NCBI RefSeq assembly: GCF_047511655.1
Contig: NC_133400.1
Coordinates: forward strand, 7,398,001-7,462,000
Direction: 5' to 3'
Source of the DNA: Castor canadensis
Lineage: Eukaryota > Chordata > Mammalia > Rodentia > Castoridae
DNA length: 64,000 nucleotides
The notes beneath the pieces are model-generated. The model did no database searches. It had not been told where the DNA came from and was given only the letters and a program-made list of their open reading frames with translations. The position numbers and the translations under genes were made by a program. Position 1 is the stretch's first letter; each line of letters opens with the position of its first letter. Positions 11,800 through 21,984 of this stretch are shown here, piece by piece.

Positions 11800-13422
11800 G
11801 TTTTCTTAAAGCAATATTGAGGGATAACTTACATACATCAAAATGTATTTTAAGAGTATGGTTCAGTGGGTTTTGCTAAATGCATATGGACATGTATTGG
11901 ATACCCTAATCAATAGATAAAACTTTAGCATTGCTCCAGAAAGTTCCCTGTGCTCCCTTCTAGTCAAGCCCCACCATCCATATACATTCATTTGTGATTT
12001 CTTTTTTTTTTTTTTTTTTTTTTTTTACTGTTCTAAGACTTCATATAAATGGAATCAAATGGTGTGTACTCTTTTGCTCATGGCTTCCTTTGCTTACTGC
12101 ATTGCTTTTTAGGTTCATCCATGTTGCTTGTATCAATAGTTTATATCTTGTATTGCAGAAAATGTTACACTGCATAGGTATCCAATCATTTAATTATGAA
12201 TTTAACTCTTAATGGTTATTTGGATTTTTCAGTTTTTGGTGATTCTGAATAAAGCTATTATAAGTATTCTTTTATAAGTCTTTGTGAAGATGCATGCTTT
12301 CCTTTCTCTTGAGTAAATTGCTAGGATTGAAATTGCTAGGTTATAGAAGAGGAGTACATACTTAGCACTTTAAGAAATTGCCACACCATTTACCAAAATG
12401 GTTGTACCATTTTATGTTATCATTAGTGGTACACTTCAATTCTGGTTGCTCCATACTTTTCAAATTTTGTAGCTGAAAGTTTTAGCCATTCTAATGGTTT
12501 TCTTTGATACTTTGATTTTAATTTCTATTTCTCTAATGATTAATAATATTGGGTACTTTTCAAGTGCTTATTGAGAATTTGAATATCTTCTTTCATAGTG
12601 TGTTTATACCAGTTTTTTGCTAGCTTTTTATTATTTTTTTAATTTTTAAAAAAGATTTTATATGTGTATTACTGATTTTTAAGAATTTTTTGTATATTCT
12701 AGATGCAAATCAATCTGTTGTCAGATATGTATTGAATTTTGCAAATATTTTCTTCCAGTCTATGGCTTATCTGTATATTTTTGTAATAGCATTTTCAATG
12801 ACTTTGGTTTTCTTAAGACTAATATCACTTTTTCATATAATTATTATTTTTATTGTTTTATTTACCCTACATTCACAAAAGATATTTTCTCATGTCTTCA
12901 TCTTATCATTTTGTTGTTTAGTTTTTACATGTAGAGCTATGCTCCATCTTGAATTAATTTTCATGTGTGTATTAAAGTAGGGTTAAAACTTGTGTTTTGC
13001 CAAATGATCATCAAGCTGTGTTAGCAACATTTGTTTAAAAGGCCCTTTTCCTCATTTAGTTTCTTTGACAATTTTGTGAAAATCAAATGACTATATACAT
13101 GTGATGACTTTATTTCATTGCTATATATGTCCATACTTTGCTGATACTGAGTACACCTACTTCTTTACATTTCCACATAAATTGCAGAACTAGGTTATCA
13201 ATTTCTAAAAAGTAATACCTGCTGAGATTTTCATTTGTGTTTTGTTGTTAAGTTGAGAAGAATTTATGCCTTAATAATATCATTTTAAAATCCATGAACA
13301 TGACACATCTTATTTTTTCATTAGGAACCTCCTTAGTCTCTCAGCAATATTTGATAGTTTTCAGGTTATGAGGTTTGCCTATATTTTGATAAACTTATCC
13401 TTAGATATTATTGATGCTATTG
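11800..13422 (-). mobile_element. Ancient L1 (left part), host of the young L1
   Basis: Minus-strand old L1. Plus-strand text shows reverse-complement ORF2/3'-region landmarks: 'ttcatataaatggaatcaaatggtgtg', 'aggttcatccatgttgcttg', 'ttctgaataaagctattataag', 'aaatattttcttccagtctatggctt'. No frame stays open. It stops where the young L1 begins and resumes at 20591, so the two are one element split by insertion. A T-run at 12002-12026 may be a later expansion. Confidence 0.75.
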
Positions 13423-13439
13423 CAAATAGTATAATTTTT
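13423..13439. repeat. Target-site duplication, left copy
   Basis: CAAATAGTATAATTTTT, identical over 17 bp to 20574-20590. It flanks the full-length L1 and shows target-primed insertion. Confidence 0.93.
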
Positions 13440-13487
13440 TTCCTTTTTCTTTTATTATTCATATGTGCATACAAGGCTTGGTTCATT

Positions 13488-13550
13488 TCTCCCCCCTGCC
13501 CCCACCCCCTCCCTTACCACCCACTCCGTCCCCTCCCTCTCCCCCCCCTC
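13488..13550 (-). other. G-rich polypurine tract of the L1 3' UTR
   Basis: The plus strand is nearly pure pyrimidine with C-runs of up to eight. The L1 sense strand therefore has repeated runs of three or more G, enough for G-quadruplex formation. A G-rich polypurine tract in the 3' UTR is a known recurring feature of mammalian L1. The related copy at 51140-52085 keeps only a short version near 52018-52037. Confidence 0.8.
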
Positions 13551-13656
13551 AATACCCAGCAGAAACTATTTTGCCCTTATTTCTAATTTTTTTGTAGAGA
13601 GAGTATAAGCAATAACAGGAAGGGACAAGGGTTTATGCTGGTTGAGATAAGGATAG

Positions 13657-16600
13657 CTATACAGGGCATTGACTCACATTGATTTCCTGTGCGTGGGTGT
13701 TACCTTGTAGGTTAATTCTTTTTGATCTAACCTTTTCTCTAGTTCCTGGTCCCCTTCTCCTATTGGCCTCAGTTGCTTTTACGGTATCTGCTTTAGGTTC
13801 TCTGCGTTGAGGGCAACAAATGCTAGCTAATTTTTTAGGTGTCTTACCTATCCTCACCCCTCCCTTGTGTGCTCTCGCTTTTATCATGTGCTCATAGTCC
13901 AATCCCTTTGTTGTGTTTACCCTTGATCTAATGTCCACATATGAGGGAGAACGATTTTTGGTCTTTTGGGCCAGGCTAACCTCACTCAGAATGATGTTCT
14001 CCAATTCCATCCATTTACCAGCGAATGATAACATTTCGTTCTTCTTCATGGCCGCATAGAATTCCATTGTGTATAGATACCACATTTTCTTAATCCATTC
14101 ATCAGTGGTGGGGCATCTTGGCTGTTTCCATAACTTGGCTATTGTGAATAGTGCCGCAATAAACATGGGTGTGCAGGTGCCTCTGGAGTAAAAGTCTTTT
14201 GGGTATATCCCCAAGAGTGGTATTGCTGGATCAAATGGTAGATCGATGTCTAGCTTTTTAAGTAGCCTCCAAATTTTTTTCCAGAGTGGTTGTACTAGTC
14301 TACATTCCCACCAACAGTGTAAGAGGGTTCCTTTTTCCCCGCATCCTCGCCAACACCTGTTGTTGGTGGTGTTGCTGATGATGGCTATTCTAACAGGGGT
14401 GAGGTGGAATCTTAGCATGGTTTTAATTTGCATTTCCTTTATTGCTAGAGATGGTGAGCATTTTTTCATGTGTTTCTTGGCCATTTGAATTTCTTCTTTT
14501 GAGAAAGTTCTGTTTAGTTCACTTGCCCATTTCCTTATTGGTTCATTAGTTTTGCGAGAATTTAGTTTTTTAAGTTCCCCATATATTCTGGTTATCAGTC
14601 CTTTGTCTGATGTATAGTTGGCAAATATTTTCTCCCACTCTGTGGGTGTTCTCTTCAGTTTAGAGACCATTTCTTTTGATGAACAGAAGCTTTTCAGCTT
14701 TATGAGGTCCCATTTATCTATTCTATCTCTTAGTTGCTGTGCTGCTGGGGTTTCATTGAGAAAGTTCTTACCTATACCTACTAACTCCAGAGTATTTCCT
14801 ACTCTTTCCTGTATCAACTTAAGAGTTTGGGGTCTGATATTAAGATCCTTGATCCATTTTGAGTTAATCTTGGTATAGGGTGATATACATGGATCTAGTT
14901 TCAGTTTTTTGCAGACTGCTAACGAGTTTTCCCAGCAGTTTTTGTTGAAGAGGCTGCTATTTCTCCATCATCTATTTTTAGCTCCTTTGCCAAAGACAAG
15001 TTGGTTATAGTTGTGTGGCTTCATGTCTGGATCCTCTATTCTGTTCCACTGGTCTTCATGTCTGTTTTTGTGCCAGTACCATGCTGTTTTTATTGTTATT
15101 GCTTTGTATTATAGTTTGAAGTCAGGTATTGTGATACCTCCTGCATTGTTCTTTTGACTGAGTATTGCCTTGGCTATTCGTGGCCTCTTGTGTTTCCATA
15201 TAAATTTAACGGTAGATTTTTCAATCTCTTTAATGAATGTCATTGGAATTTTGATGGGAATTGCATTAAACATGTAGATTCCTTTTGGGAGTATAGACAT
15301 TTTTACTATGTTGATTCTACCAATCCATGAGCATGGGAGATCTCTCCACTTTCTATAGTCTTCCTCAATCTCTTTCTTCAGAAGTGTATAGTTTTCCTTG
15401 TAGAGGTCTTTCACATCTTTTGTTAGGTTTACACCTAGGTATTTGATTTTTTTTGAGGCTATTGTAAATGGAATTGTTTTCATACATTCTTTTTCTGTTT
15501 GCTCATTGTTAGTGTATAGAAATGCTAATGATTTTTCTATGTTGATTTTATATCCTGCTACCTTGCTATAGCTATTGATGATGTCTAGAAGCTTCTGAGT
15601 AGACTTTTTTGGGTCTTTAAGGTATAGGATCATGTCGTCTGCAAATAGGGATATTTTGACAGTTTCTTTACCTATTTGTATTCCTTTTATTCCTTCTTCT
15701 TGCCTAATTGCTCTGGCTAGGAATTCCAGTACTATGTTGAATAGGAGTGGAGATAGTGGGCATCCTTGTCTGGTTCCTGATTTTAGAGGGAATGGTTTCA
15801 GTTTTTCTCCGTTAAGTATAATGCTGGCTGTAGGTTTGTCATATATAGCTTTTATAATGTTGAGGAACTTTCCTTCTATTCCTAGTTTTCTTAGAGCTTT
15901 TATCATGAAATGGTGTTGGATCTTATCAAAGGCTTTTTCTGCATCTATTGAGATGATCAAGTGGTTTTTGTCTTTGCTTCTGTTAATGTGGTTTATTACG
16001 TTTATTGATTTTCGTATGTTGAACCACCCCTGCATTCCTGGGATGAAGCCTACTTGGTCGTGGTGAATAATCTTTTTGATGTGTTGCTGAATTCGGTTTG
16101 CCATTATTTTGTTGAGGATTTTTGCATCAATGTTCATTAAGGCTATTGGCCTATAGTTCTCCTTTTTGGAGGTGTCTTTGCCTGGTTTTAGGATAAGTGT
16201 AATACTGGCTTCATAAAATGTGTTTGGCAGTTTTCCTTCCCTTTCTATGTTGTGGAACAGTTTAAGGAGGGTTGGTATCAGTTCTTCTTTAAAGGTCTGA
16301 TAGAATTCAGCAGAGAATCCATCAGGTCCTGGACTTTTCTTTTTGGGGAGACTCTTGATTGCTGCTTCAATTTCATTTTGTGTTATAGGTCTATTCAGGT
16401 GATTAATTTCCTCTTGGTTCAGTTTAGGATGATCATATGTATCTAGAAATCTATCCATTTCTTTTAGATTTTCAAATTTATTTGAATATAGGTTCTCAAA
16501 GTAGTCTCTGATGATTTCCTGGACTTCCATGGTGTTTGTTGTTATCTCCCCTTTTGCATTCCTAATTCTACTAATTTGGGTTTTTTCTCTCCTCATTTTA

Positions 16601-17741
16601 GTCAGATTTGCCAGGGGTCTATCGATCTTGTTTATTTTTTCAAAGAACCAACTTTTTGTTTCATTAATTCTTTGTATGGTTTTTTTGTTTCTATTTCGTT
16701 GATTTCAGCTCTTATTTTTATTATTTCTCTCCTTCTATTTGTTTTGGGATTTGCTTGTTCTTGTTTTTCTAGGAGTTTGAGATGTATCATTAGGTCATTG
16801 ATTTGGGATCTTTCAATCTTTTTAATATATGCACTTATGGCTATAAACGTTCCTCTCAGGACTGCCTTAGCTGTGTTCCATAGGTTCTGGTAGGTTGTGT
16901 TTTCATTTTCATTGACTTCCAGGAACTTTTAAATTTCCTCTTTTATTTCATCGATGATCCATTCTTCATTAAGTAATGAGTTATTTAGTTTCCAGCTGTT
17001 TGCATGTGTTTTGTCTTTACTTTTGTTGTTGAGTTCTACTTTTACTGCATTGTGATCAGATAGTATGCACGGTATTATTTCTATTTTCTTATATTTGCTG
17101 AGGCTTGCTTTGTGCCCTAGGATATGATCTATTTTGGAGAAGGTTCCATGGGCTGCTGAGAAGAATGTATATTGTGTAGAGGTTGGATGAAATGTTCTGT
17201 AGACATCTACTAGGTCCACTTGATCTATTGCATATTTTAGATCTTGGATTTCTTTATTGAGTTTTTGTTTGGATGACCTATCTATTGATGACAATGGAGT
17301 GTTAAAGTCTCCCACAACCACTGTGTTGGCGTTTATATATGCTTTTAGGTCTTTCAGGGTATGTTTGATGAAATTGGGTGCGTTGACATTGGGTGCGTAC
17401 AGATTGATGATTATTATTTCCTTTTGGTCTATTTCCTCTTTTATTAGTATGGAATGTCCTTCTTTATCTCATTTGATCAATGTAGGCTTGAAGTCTACTT
17501 TGTCAGAGATAAGTATTGCTACTCCTGCCTGTTTTCGGGGGCCATTGGCTTGGTAAATCTTCTTCCAGCCTTTCATCCTAAGCATATGCTTATTTCTTTT
17601 GGTGAGATGAGTCTCCTGTAAGCAACAAATTGTTGGATCTTCTTTTTTAATCCATTTTGTCAAACGGTGTCTTTTGATGGGTGAATTAAGTCCGTTAACA
17701 TTAAGCATTAGTACTGATAGGTATGTGGTGATTCCTGTCAT
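13657..17741 (-). pseudogene. L1 ORF2 (endonuclease / reverse transcriptase), broken
   Basis: ORF2 protein nicks target DNA and reverse-transcribes L1 RNA in a ribonucleoprotein. The start ATG is at 17741, with 'NVNGLNS' and 'QETHL' of the APE-type endonuclease, then 'GDFN' and 'SDHNAV' (17321-16929 frame). The RT has 'FADD' at 15645-15634 and '[10 protein letters not shown]' upstream. The C-terminal Cys-rich motif 'CWRGC...HCWWEC' (C-x3-C-x7-H-x4-C) is near 14355-14300. Breaks: TGA 17469-17471 (codon 91), TAA 16929-16931, a 1-base loss in an A-run at 16680-16686, TAA 15109-15111, TGA 14968-14970, and a 4-base loss near 13951. Allowing for the breaks, the normal frame would end at 13928-13930, about 1270 residues, close to human L1 ORF2. 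The 4-base loss carries translation on to 13657. Confidence 0.93.
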
Positions 17742-17791
17742 TTAGTTGTCTTAGTTGTTTGGAGGTTTGATTGTGTGTACCTAACTTGATG
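17742..17791 (-). other. L1 inter-ORF spacer
   Basis: A 50-bp non-coding gap between the ORF1 stop (17792-17794) and the ORF2 ATG (17739-17741), similar in size to the spacer of other mammalian L1s, where ORF2 is translated by low-efficiency reinitiation. Confidence 0.7.
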
Positions 17792-19033
17792 TTACTCTCT
17801 ACTGTCTTGCTTTTTCTTATCCTGTGGCTTGGTGCTGCCTGCCTTTTCATGGTTAAGTTGGGTGTCACTTTCTGTGTGCAGAATCCCTTGCAGAATCTTT
17901 TGTAATGGTGGCTTTGTGGTCACATATTGTTTTAGTTTCTGTTTATCATGGAAGTCTTTTATTGCTCCATGTATTTTGAATGATAGTTTTGCTGGGTAGA
18001 GTATCCTGGGGTTGAAGTTATTTTCATTCAGTGCCCAGAAGATCTCAGCCCAGGCTCTTCTTGCTTTTAATGTTTCTGTTGAGAAGTCTGCTGTGATTTT
18101 AATGGGTTTACCTTTGTATGTTACTTGTTTTTTCTCTCTTACAGCCTTCAATATTCTTTCCTTAGTTTCTGAACTTGTTGTTTTAATGATGATATGTCAT
18201 GGAGTAGTTCTATTTCGATCTGGTCTGTTTGATGTCCTGGAGGCCTCTTGCATCTGTATGGGAATATTTTTCTCTAGATTTGGGAAATTTTCCGTTATTA
18301 TTTTGTTGAATATATTATTCATTCCCTTCGCTTGCACCTCTTCTCCTTCTTCGATGCCCATGATTCTCAAGTTTGGTCTTTTGATGGAGTCAGTGAGTTC
18401 TTGCATTTTCTTTTCACAGGTCTTGAGTTGTTTAATTAATAGTTCTTCAGTTTTTCCTTTAATTACCATTTCATCTTCGAGTTCTGAGATTCTGTCTTCT
18501 GTTTGTTCTATTCTGGTGGATTGACCTTCCATTTTGTTTTGCAGTTCTGTTTCATTCTTTTTTCTGAGGTTTTCCATATCCTGGCAGTTTTCCTCTTTAA
18601 TGTTGTCTATTTTTGTCCTGAGTTCATTTATCTGTTTATTCATTGTGTTCTCTCTTTCACTTTGGTGTTTATACAGTGCTTCTATGGTTTCCTTTATTTC
18701 TTCTTTTGCTTTTTCAAATTCTCTATTTTTGTTGTCTTGGAATTTCTTGAGTGTCTCCTGTACATTTTGGTTGACCCTATCCAGTATCATCTCTATAAAA
18801 TTCTCATTGAGTACTTGTAGTATGTCTTCATTTAAATTATTCTTGTGGGCTTCATTGGGTCCTTTGGCATAGTTTATCTTCATTTTGTTGGAGTCTGGAT
18901 CTGAGTTTCTGTTCTCTTCATTCCCCTCTGGTTCCTGTACTAATTTTTTGCTGTGGGGAAACTGGTTTCCCTGTTTTTTCTGTCTTCCCGTCATTGTCTT
19001 TCGTGTTGTTACCTGTCCCTGTACTGTGTGCAA
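17792..19033 (-). pseudogene. L1 ORF1 (RNA-binding chaperone), one nonsense codon
   Basis: ORF1 protein is a trimeric RNA-binding and nucleic-acid chaperone needed for L1 particles. The ATG at 19033 opens a 414-codon frame including stop. The N-terminus is polar and basic. Residues ~70-200 are rich in E, K, Q and N with heptad-like spacing, fitting the coiled coil. 'RPNLRIMGIEEGEE' begins the RRM-like region, and the C-terminal part has 'ARRAW', matching the conserved C-terminal domain. The only break is TGA at 18197-18199 (codon 279), in the RRM/C-terminal junction. The frame is unchanged on either side, so this is a substitution, not an indel. A C-to-T change at a CGA codon (CpG) is the likely cause. 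The truncated product would lack the C-terminal domain. Confidence 0.94.
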
Positions 19034-19363
19034 TTAAGTATTTTCTAGCTTGTAATAATAACAATGGTAATATTTAGAATGGAAGGGTGAGCTGAGATGG
19101 AAAGCAAGAAGTTAAAGAAAAGGAGAAAACAAATATACAGACAAGAGGGAGAAAGGAGAACAAGGTATCAGACTAGAAAATTTCAAAGGTATAAACAGGG
19201 AGTGTTAGTGTACTAATCGACAGTAAGCTGAACAGACATTAGAGAGACAGAGAGAGGATTGAAAATCAAAGGTAAAAAAAAAACTAAGTAAATGAAAGAA
19301 ATATCTATATATAAAAATGAATTAAAATAAAATGGAAAATAGAAAATTAAAAAAAAAAAACTT

Positions 19364-19473
19364 CCCAGTTTATATGCAATGCAGCTTCAGTCTTAATAAT
19401 ATGGGTGTCCGTCTCAATCTCCAGTCCTGGAGTTGGTGCCTCAGATGTTGTTCTGTAGTTGTCTCATCAAAGG
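19364..19473 (-). repeat. L1 5' UTR duplication, set A unit 1
   Basis: Shares 'cccagtttatatgcaatgcag' ... 'ttgtctcatcaaagg' with 19548-19623 ('ccccagttcaaatgcaatacag' ... 'ttctctcatcaaagg'). The two units are diverged in the middle. Confidence 0.65.
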
Positions 19474-19504
19474 GGATGCATAAAGTAGAACAAAACTACA
19501 CACT

Positions 19505-19531
19505 CACACACACACACACACACACACACAA
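19505..19531. repeat. (CA)n microsatellite in the L1 5' UTR
   Basis: About 13 CA units between the two set-A units. It gives the antisense CVCVCV/HTHTHT artefact frames. Confidence 0.95.
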
Positions 19532-19547
19532 AGCCCCACCAAGTGTC

Positions 19548-19623
19548 CCCAGTTCAAATGCAATACAGTTTCAGTAAGTTTTTCGGCTTGCAGGTGTAAT
19601 TCGGTTGTTCTCTCATCAAAGGT
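19548..19623 (-). repeat. L1 5' UTR duplication, set A unit 2
   Basis: Second unit of the set described at 19364-19473, about 185 bp away and shorter by an internal gap. Confidence 0.65.
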
Positions 19624-19883
19624 AGGGAGAAAAAGAAAAAAAGAAAAGAGTCTGGAGACAGTTCTGAGAGTGGTATCTGCAACTGTGGCTTGCCTGCCTG
19701 CTGCTGTGAGCCTGCTGTAGCTGGCGTTGTTATTTATGCAGATCTCTGGGGTGAGCTTAGCACTCACCTGGCCCCACAGGCTTTGTTTGTTCAGAGTTCT
19801 CCTGTGCGGGAGCCTCTGCTACAGGCTTTCCCCTTTCCAAGCACTGGGAAAGGTGACACTGCCCCGTGTTGTCAGGCCTGCGT

Positions 19884-20180
19884 GTTTATTTACAGTTCAT
19901 GTGGGAGGTGGGTCTTCCCCCCTCTCCTCTGAAGTTTTCCTCCCACTGCCACTTTCAGAAGCTTTCCTGTTCCTGCTTACTGGGCGGTGCTGCTGCTCCT
20001 GCCGGCCGCCATGTTTGTTTACAGTTCACGTGGGAAGTGGGTCTTCCCTCCTCTCACAAGCTTCCCTGCTCCTGGTTGCTGGGTGCGCATCCCGCTCCCG
20101 CCAGAGGCTCTCCCGCCCGCCCGGCTTGTTTATTTACAGTCCCGGGAAGGATTCCCTTCCCCCAATCTTCAGCGCTCAGG
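19884..20180 (-). repeat. L1 5' UTR tandem units, set B (three copies)
   Basis: 'gtttatttacag' or 'gtttgtttacag' recurs at 19884, 20013 and 20128 (spacings 129 and 115). Each is followed by a 'tgggaggtgggtcttcc'-like stretch and a CT-rich 'gcttyccygctcctg' stretch. The third copy is short. It resembles the repeated promoter monomers of other L1 lineages in layout, not in sequence. Confidence 0.7.
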
Positions 20181-20573
20181 ACGCCCCACCCTCTTTCCAG
20201 CGTGTCTTAACTGTTCTTATTGCTTATTACTCAGTTTCTCTTTTTTCCCTGGGTGGAGGTCAGTCTGTCCAGGGGGCTATGCTGCTCTGGCCCAGGCTTG
20301 TCTGTGGGAGTACCGCGGTACCGTGAAGCTCACCTGGTCCACATTTTCCCAAGCCGTATGGGCGCTGGTCACTGATGGCCCCGGGGGCCCTCCACATTTC
20401 TCCATTTAACGTGAAGTGGAGATTCTCTGCACCGGCTGGAGGTGTGAAGCGGTCAAAGTTATGCCTTTTCTCGGTGATTATGCCTGAAAAGTGTGTCTCC
20501 AGCGTCTCTCCAAGATTTCACTATAGGAGGCTCGCTTTCTGCTTCCTCCCTCTAGCCGCCATCTTGGAATCTC

Positions 20574-20590
20574 CAAATAGTATAATTTTT
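20574..20590. repeat. Target-site duplication, right copy
   Basis: Identical to 13423-13439 over 17 bp. It directly adjoins the first base of the L1 5' UTR. Confidence 0.93.
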
Positions 20591-21346
20591 AATGTTTAGT
20601 TTGTAATTATTCACTGCTATTATATTGAAATAGATTTTTAAATATTTACCTTGTGTTCTGTGGTCTTGCTAAGTTACTTTTAGTTTTGGAACTTTAAAAA
20701 AAAATAGATTCCCTGAGATTTTCTGTGTACACAATTATTTCAATTAGAAAGTAATTTTTCTTGGTGTGCTTTTTATTTCTTATTTTTATCTTACTGCCCT
20801 GTCAAATATTAAATATAAGTATCAAGAGAAGAAATCCCTGTCTTACTCCTTATCTTCTGGGGTACATGCATTTTTTAATCACTAAGGTTGATGTTTTTTG
20901 TAGTGGAGTTTTTTGTTGATGCTTTTGATCAGCTTGAGGGATTTCTCTTTCTTTTTAAAGTCATGAATGAGAGTTGAATTTTGTCACATACCTTTCTGAA
21001 TCTATTGAGATGATAGACTGGAAGTCAATTACATTGATTATAATATTGAGCCAAACTTACATATTTGTAATGAAGGGTTATGACACTATTTTTAAATAAA
21101 TTTTTGGCTTTATTTTGAGACTATTTTGTTTAGGACTTTTACATGAAGTTCATAAGTTACACTGGCCTGAAATTTTCTTTTCTTTCTTTTTTTGTTGTCT
21201 TTGTATGGCTTTCATATTAGAGTTATATTGACTTCATTAAGTGAATTAGGCACTATTCTTTCTTCCTCTTCTTCCTGAAAGAGTTTCTGTAAGATTGATG
21301 ATGTTGAGTCCTTAAATAACTGGTAAAATTAATCATTGAGGCCATG

Positions 21347-21365
21347 TAGGCCTGGTATGTTCTTT
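21347..21365. repeat. Target-site duplication of the short L1 3' end, left
   Basis: TAGGCCTGGTATGTTCTTT matches 21541-21559 at 17 of 19 positions. The old L1 text is continuous once the intervening 175 bp is removed. Confidence 0.7.
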
Positions 21366-21540
21366 CTCTTTTTTTGTAAAGTCTTTTTTTTTATTATTGT
21401 TGTGTCAGTTGGGGGTATATTTATAAAAGTCCTTATAATATATCAAATATGTCATACTTGAATTCACCTCCTCCACCTTTCTCCTTCATACCTCCCATCC
21501 CCCATTCCTGGAATAGTTTCAACAGATATCACTTTTCCAT
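21366..21540 (-). mobile_element. 5'-truncated L1 3' end, second L1 subfamily
   Basis: T-rich left end (A-tail), then 'ttattattgttgtgtcagttgggggtatattt', 'catacttgaattcacc' and a pyrimidine-rich stretch ending in 'ctggaatagtttcaacag'. Flanked by a 19-bp duplication. The same sequence recurs at 24118-24317. Its 3' UTR differs from that of the full-length L1. Non-coding. Confidence 0.6.
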
Positions 21541-21559
21541 TAGGCCTGGAATTTTCTTT
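21541..21559. repeat. Target-site duplication of the short L1 3' end, right
   Basis: Right-hand partner of 21347-21365. Confidence 0.7.
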
Positions 21560-21910
21560 ATGGGAAAGTTTTTAGCTCATTTTTTTAAACAAATGGGTGA
21601 GTATTCAGATTCACATTACTTCTTGGGACATCCTGGTAATTTGTGTCTTTTAAGGAACTTATCCTTTTTGTCTATGTTATAAAATGAGTTGCCATATACA
21701 TTTGCTGTTGTTCATAATAGTCCCTTATTACTTTACTGTCTTTATGATCTGTCATGTTTTTTCTTTCTCATTCTTCAAGATGGTAATAGAAGTTTTTCTG
21801 TTTTTTCATAATCAAATTTGCTATTAGTGTTCAATTTTATTAATCTTTTCTAAAGAATTAAGTTCAGATTTTGTTGACTTCTCTCTGTTGTTCAACTTTT
21901 TGGGGAGTTG

Positions 21911-21984
21911 GGATTTGAGACAAGGTCTGGCTATGTAAACTAGACTTGCCTAGAACTCACTACCCTCCCACCTCAGCCTCCGAG
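21911..21984 (-). mobile_element. B1-like SINE fragment
   Basis: 'tttgagacaaggtctggctatgtaaac', 'cctagaactcac' and 'cacctcagcctccgagt' are reverse-complement B1 words. Truncated, and inside the ancient L1. Confidence 0.55.

Larger units (their letters stand above)
13440..20573 (-). mobile_element. Full-length LINE-1 retrotransposon, defective
   Basis: A 7.13-kb L1 read right to left: 5' UTR (19034-20573), ORF1 (17792-19033), 50-bp spacer, ORF2 (13657-17741), 3' UTR with a G-rich tract, and an A-rich tail with AATAAA. Perfect 17-bp duplications flank it. L1 moves by copying its RNA at an endonuclease nick. The empty-site sequence gives plus-strand ..ATTTTT/AATG, matching the L1 endonuclease preference TTTT/AA. 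Both ORFs carry disabling changes, so this copy cannot move by itself. It interrupts an older L1. Moderate decay and long residual frames suggest a fairly young, lineage-specific copy. Confidence 0.95.
19034..20573 (-). promoter_or_regulatory. L1 5' UTR and internal promoter
   Basis: A GC-richer 1.5-kb leader. The first bases of the element, CAAGATGGCGGC on the minus strand (about 20566-20555), match the YY1 site that positions transcription start in human L1. It has internal duplications (19364-19623 and 19884-20180) and a (CA)n run at 19505-19531. A palindrome GTACCGCGGTAC lies near 20310-20321. Promoter activity is inferred from family knowledge. The plus-strand frames of 114-199 codons here are antisense shadows. 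Confidence 0.8.

Noticed and set aside
12002-12026. Long T-run as the tail of a hidden SINE
   Set aside because: The old L1 text appears to continue on both sides with no SINE body between.
15632-18872. Plus-strand hydrophobic frames of 100-170 codons
   Set aside because: They are shadows of L1 ORF1/ORF2 on the minus strand. Apparent membrane segments come from reverse-complemented A-rich codons.
19727-20409. Plus-strand frames of 114-199 codons opposite the L1 5' UTR
   Set aside because: They are antisense to a GC-rich L1 leader, have low-complexity composition and no known domain.
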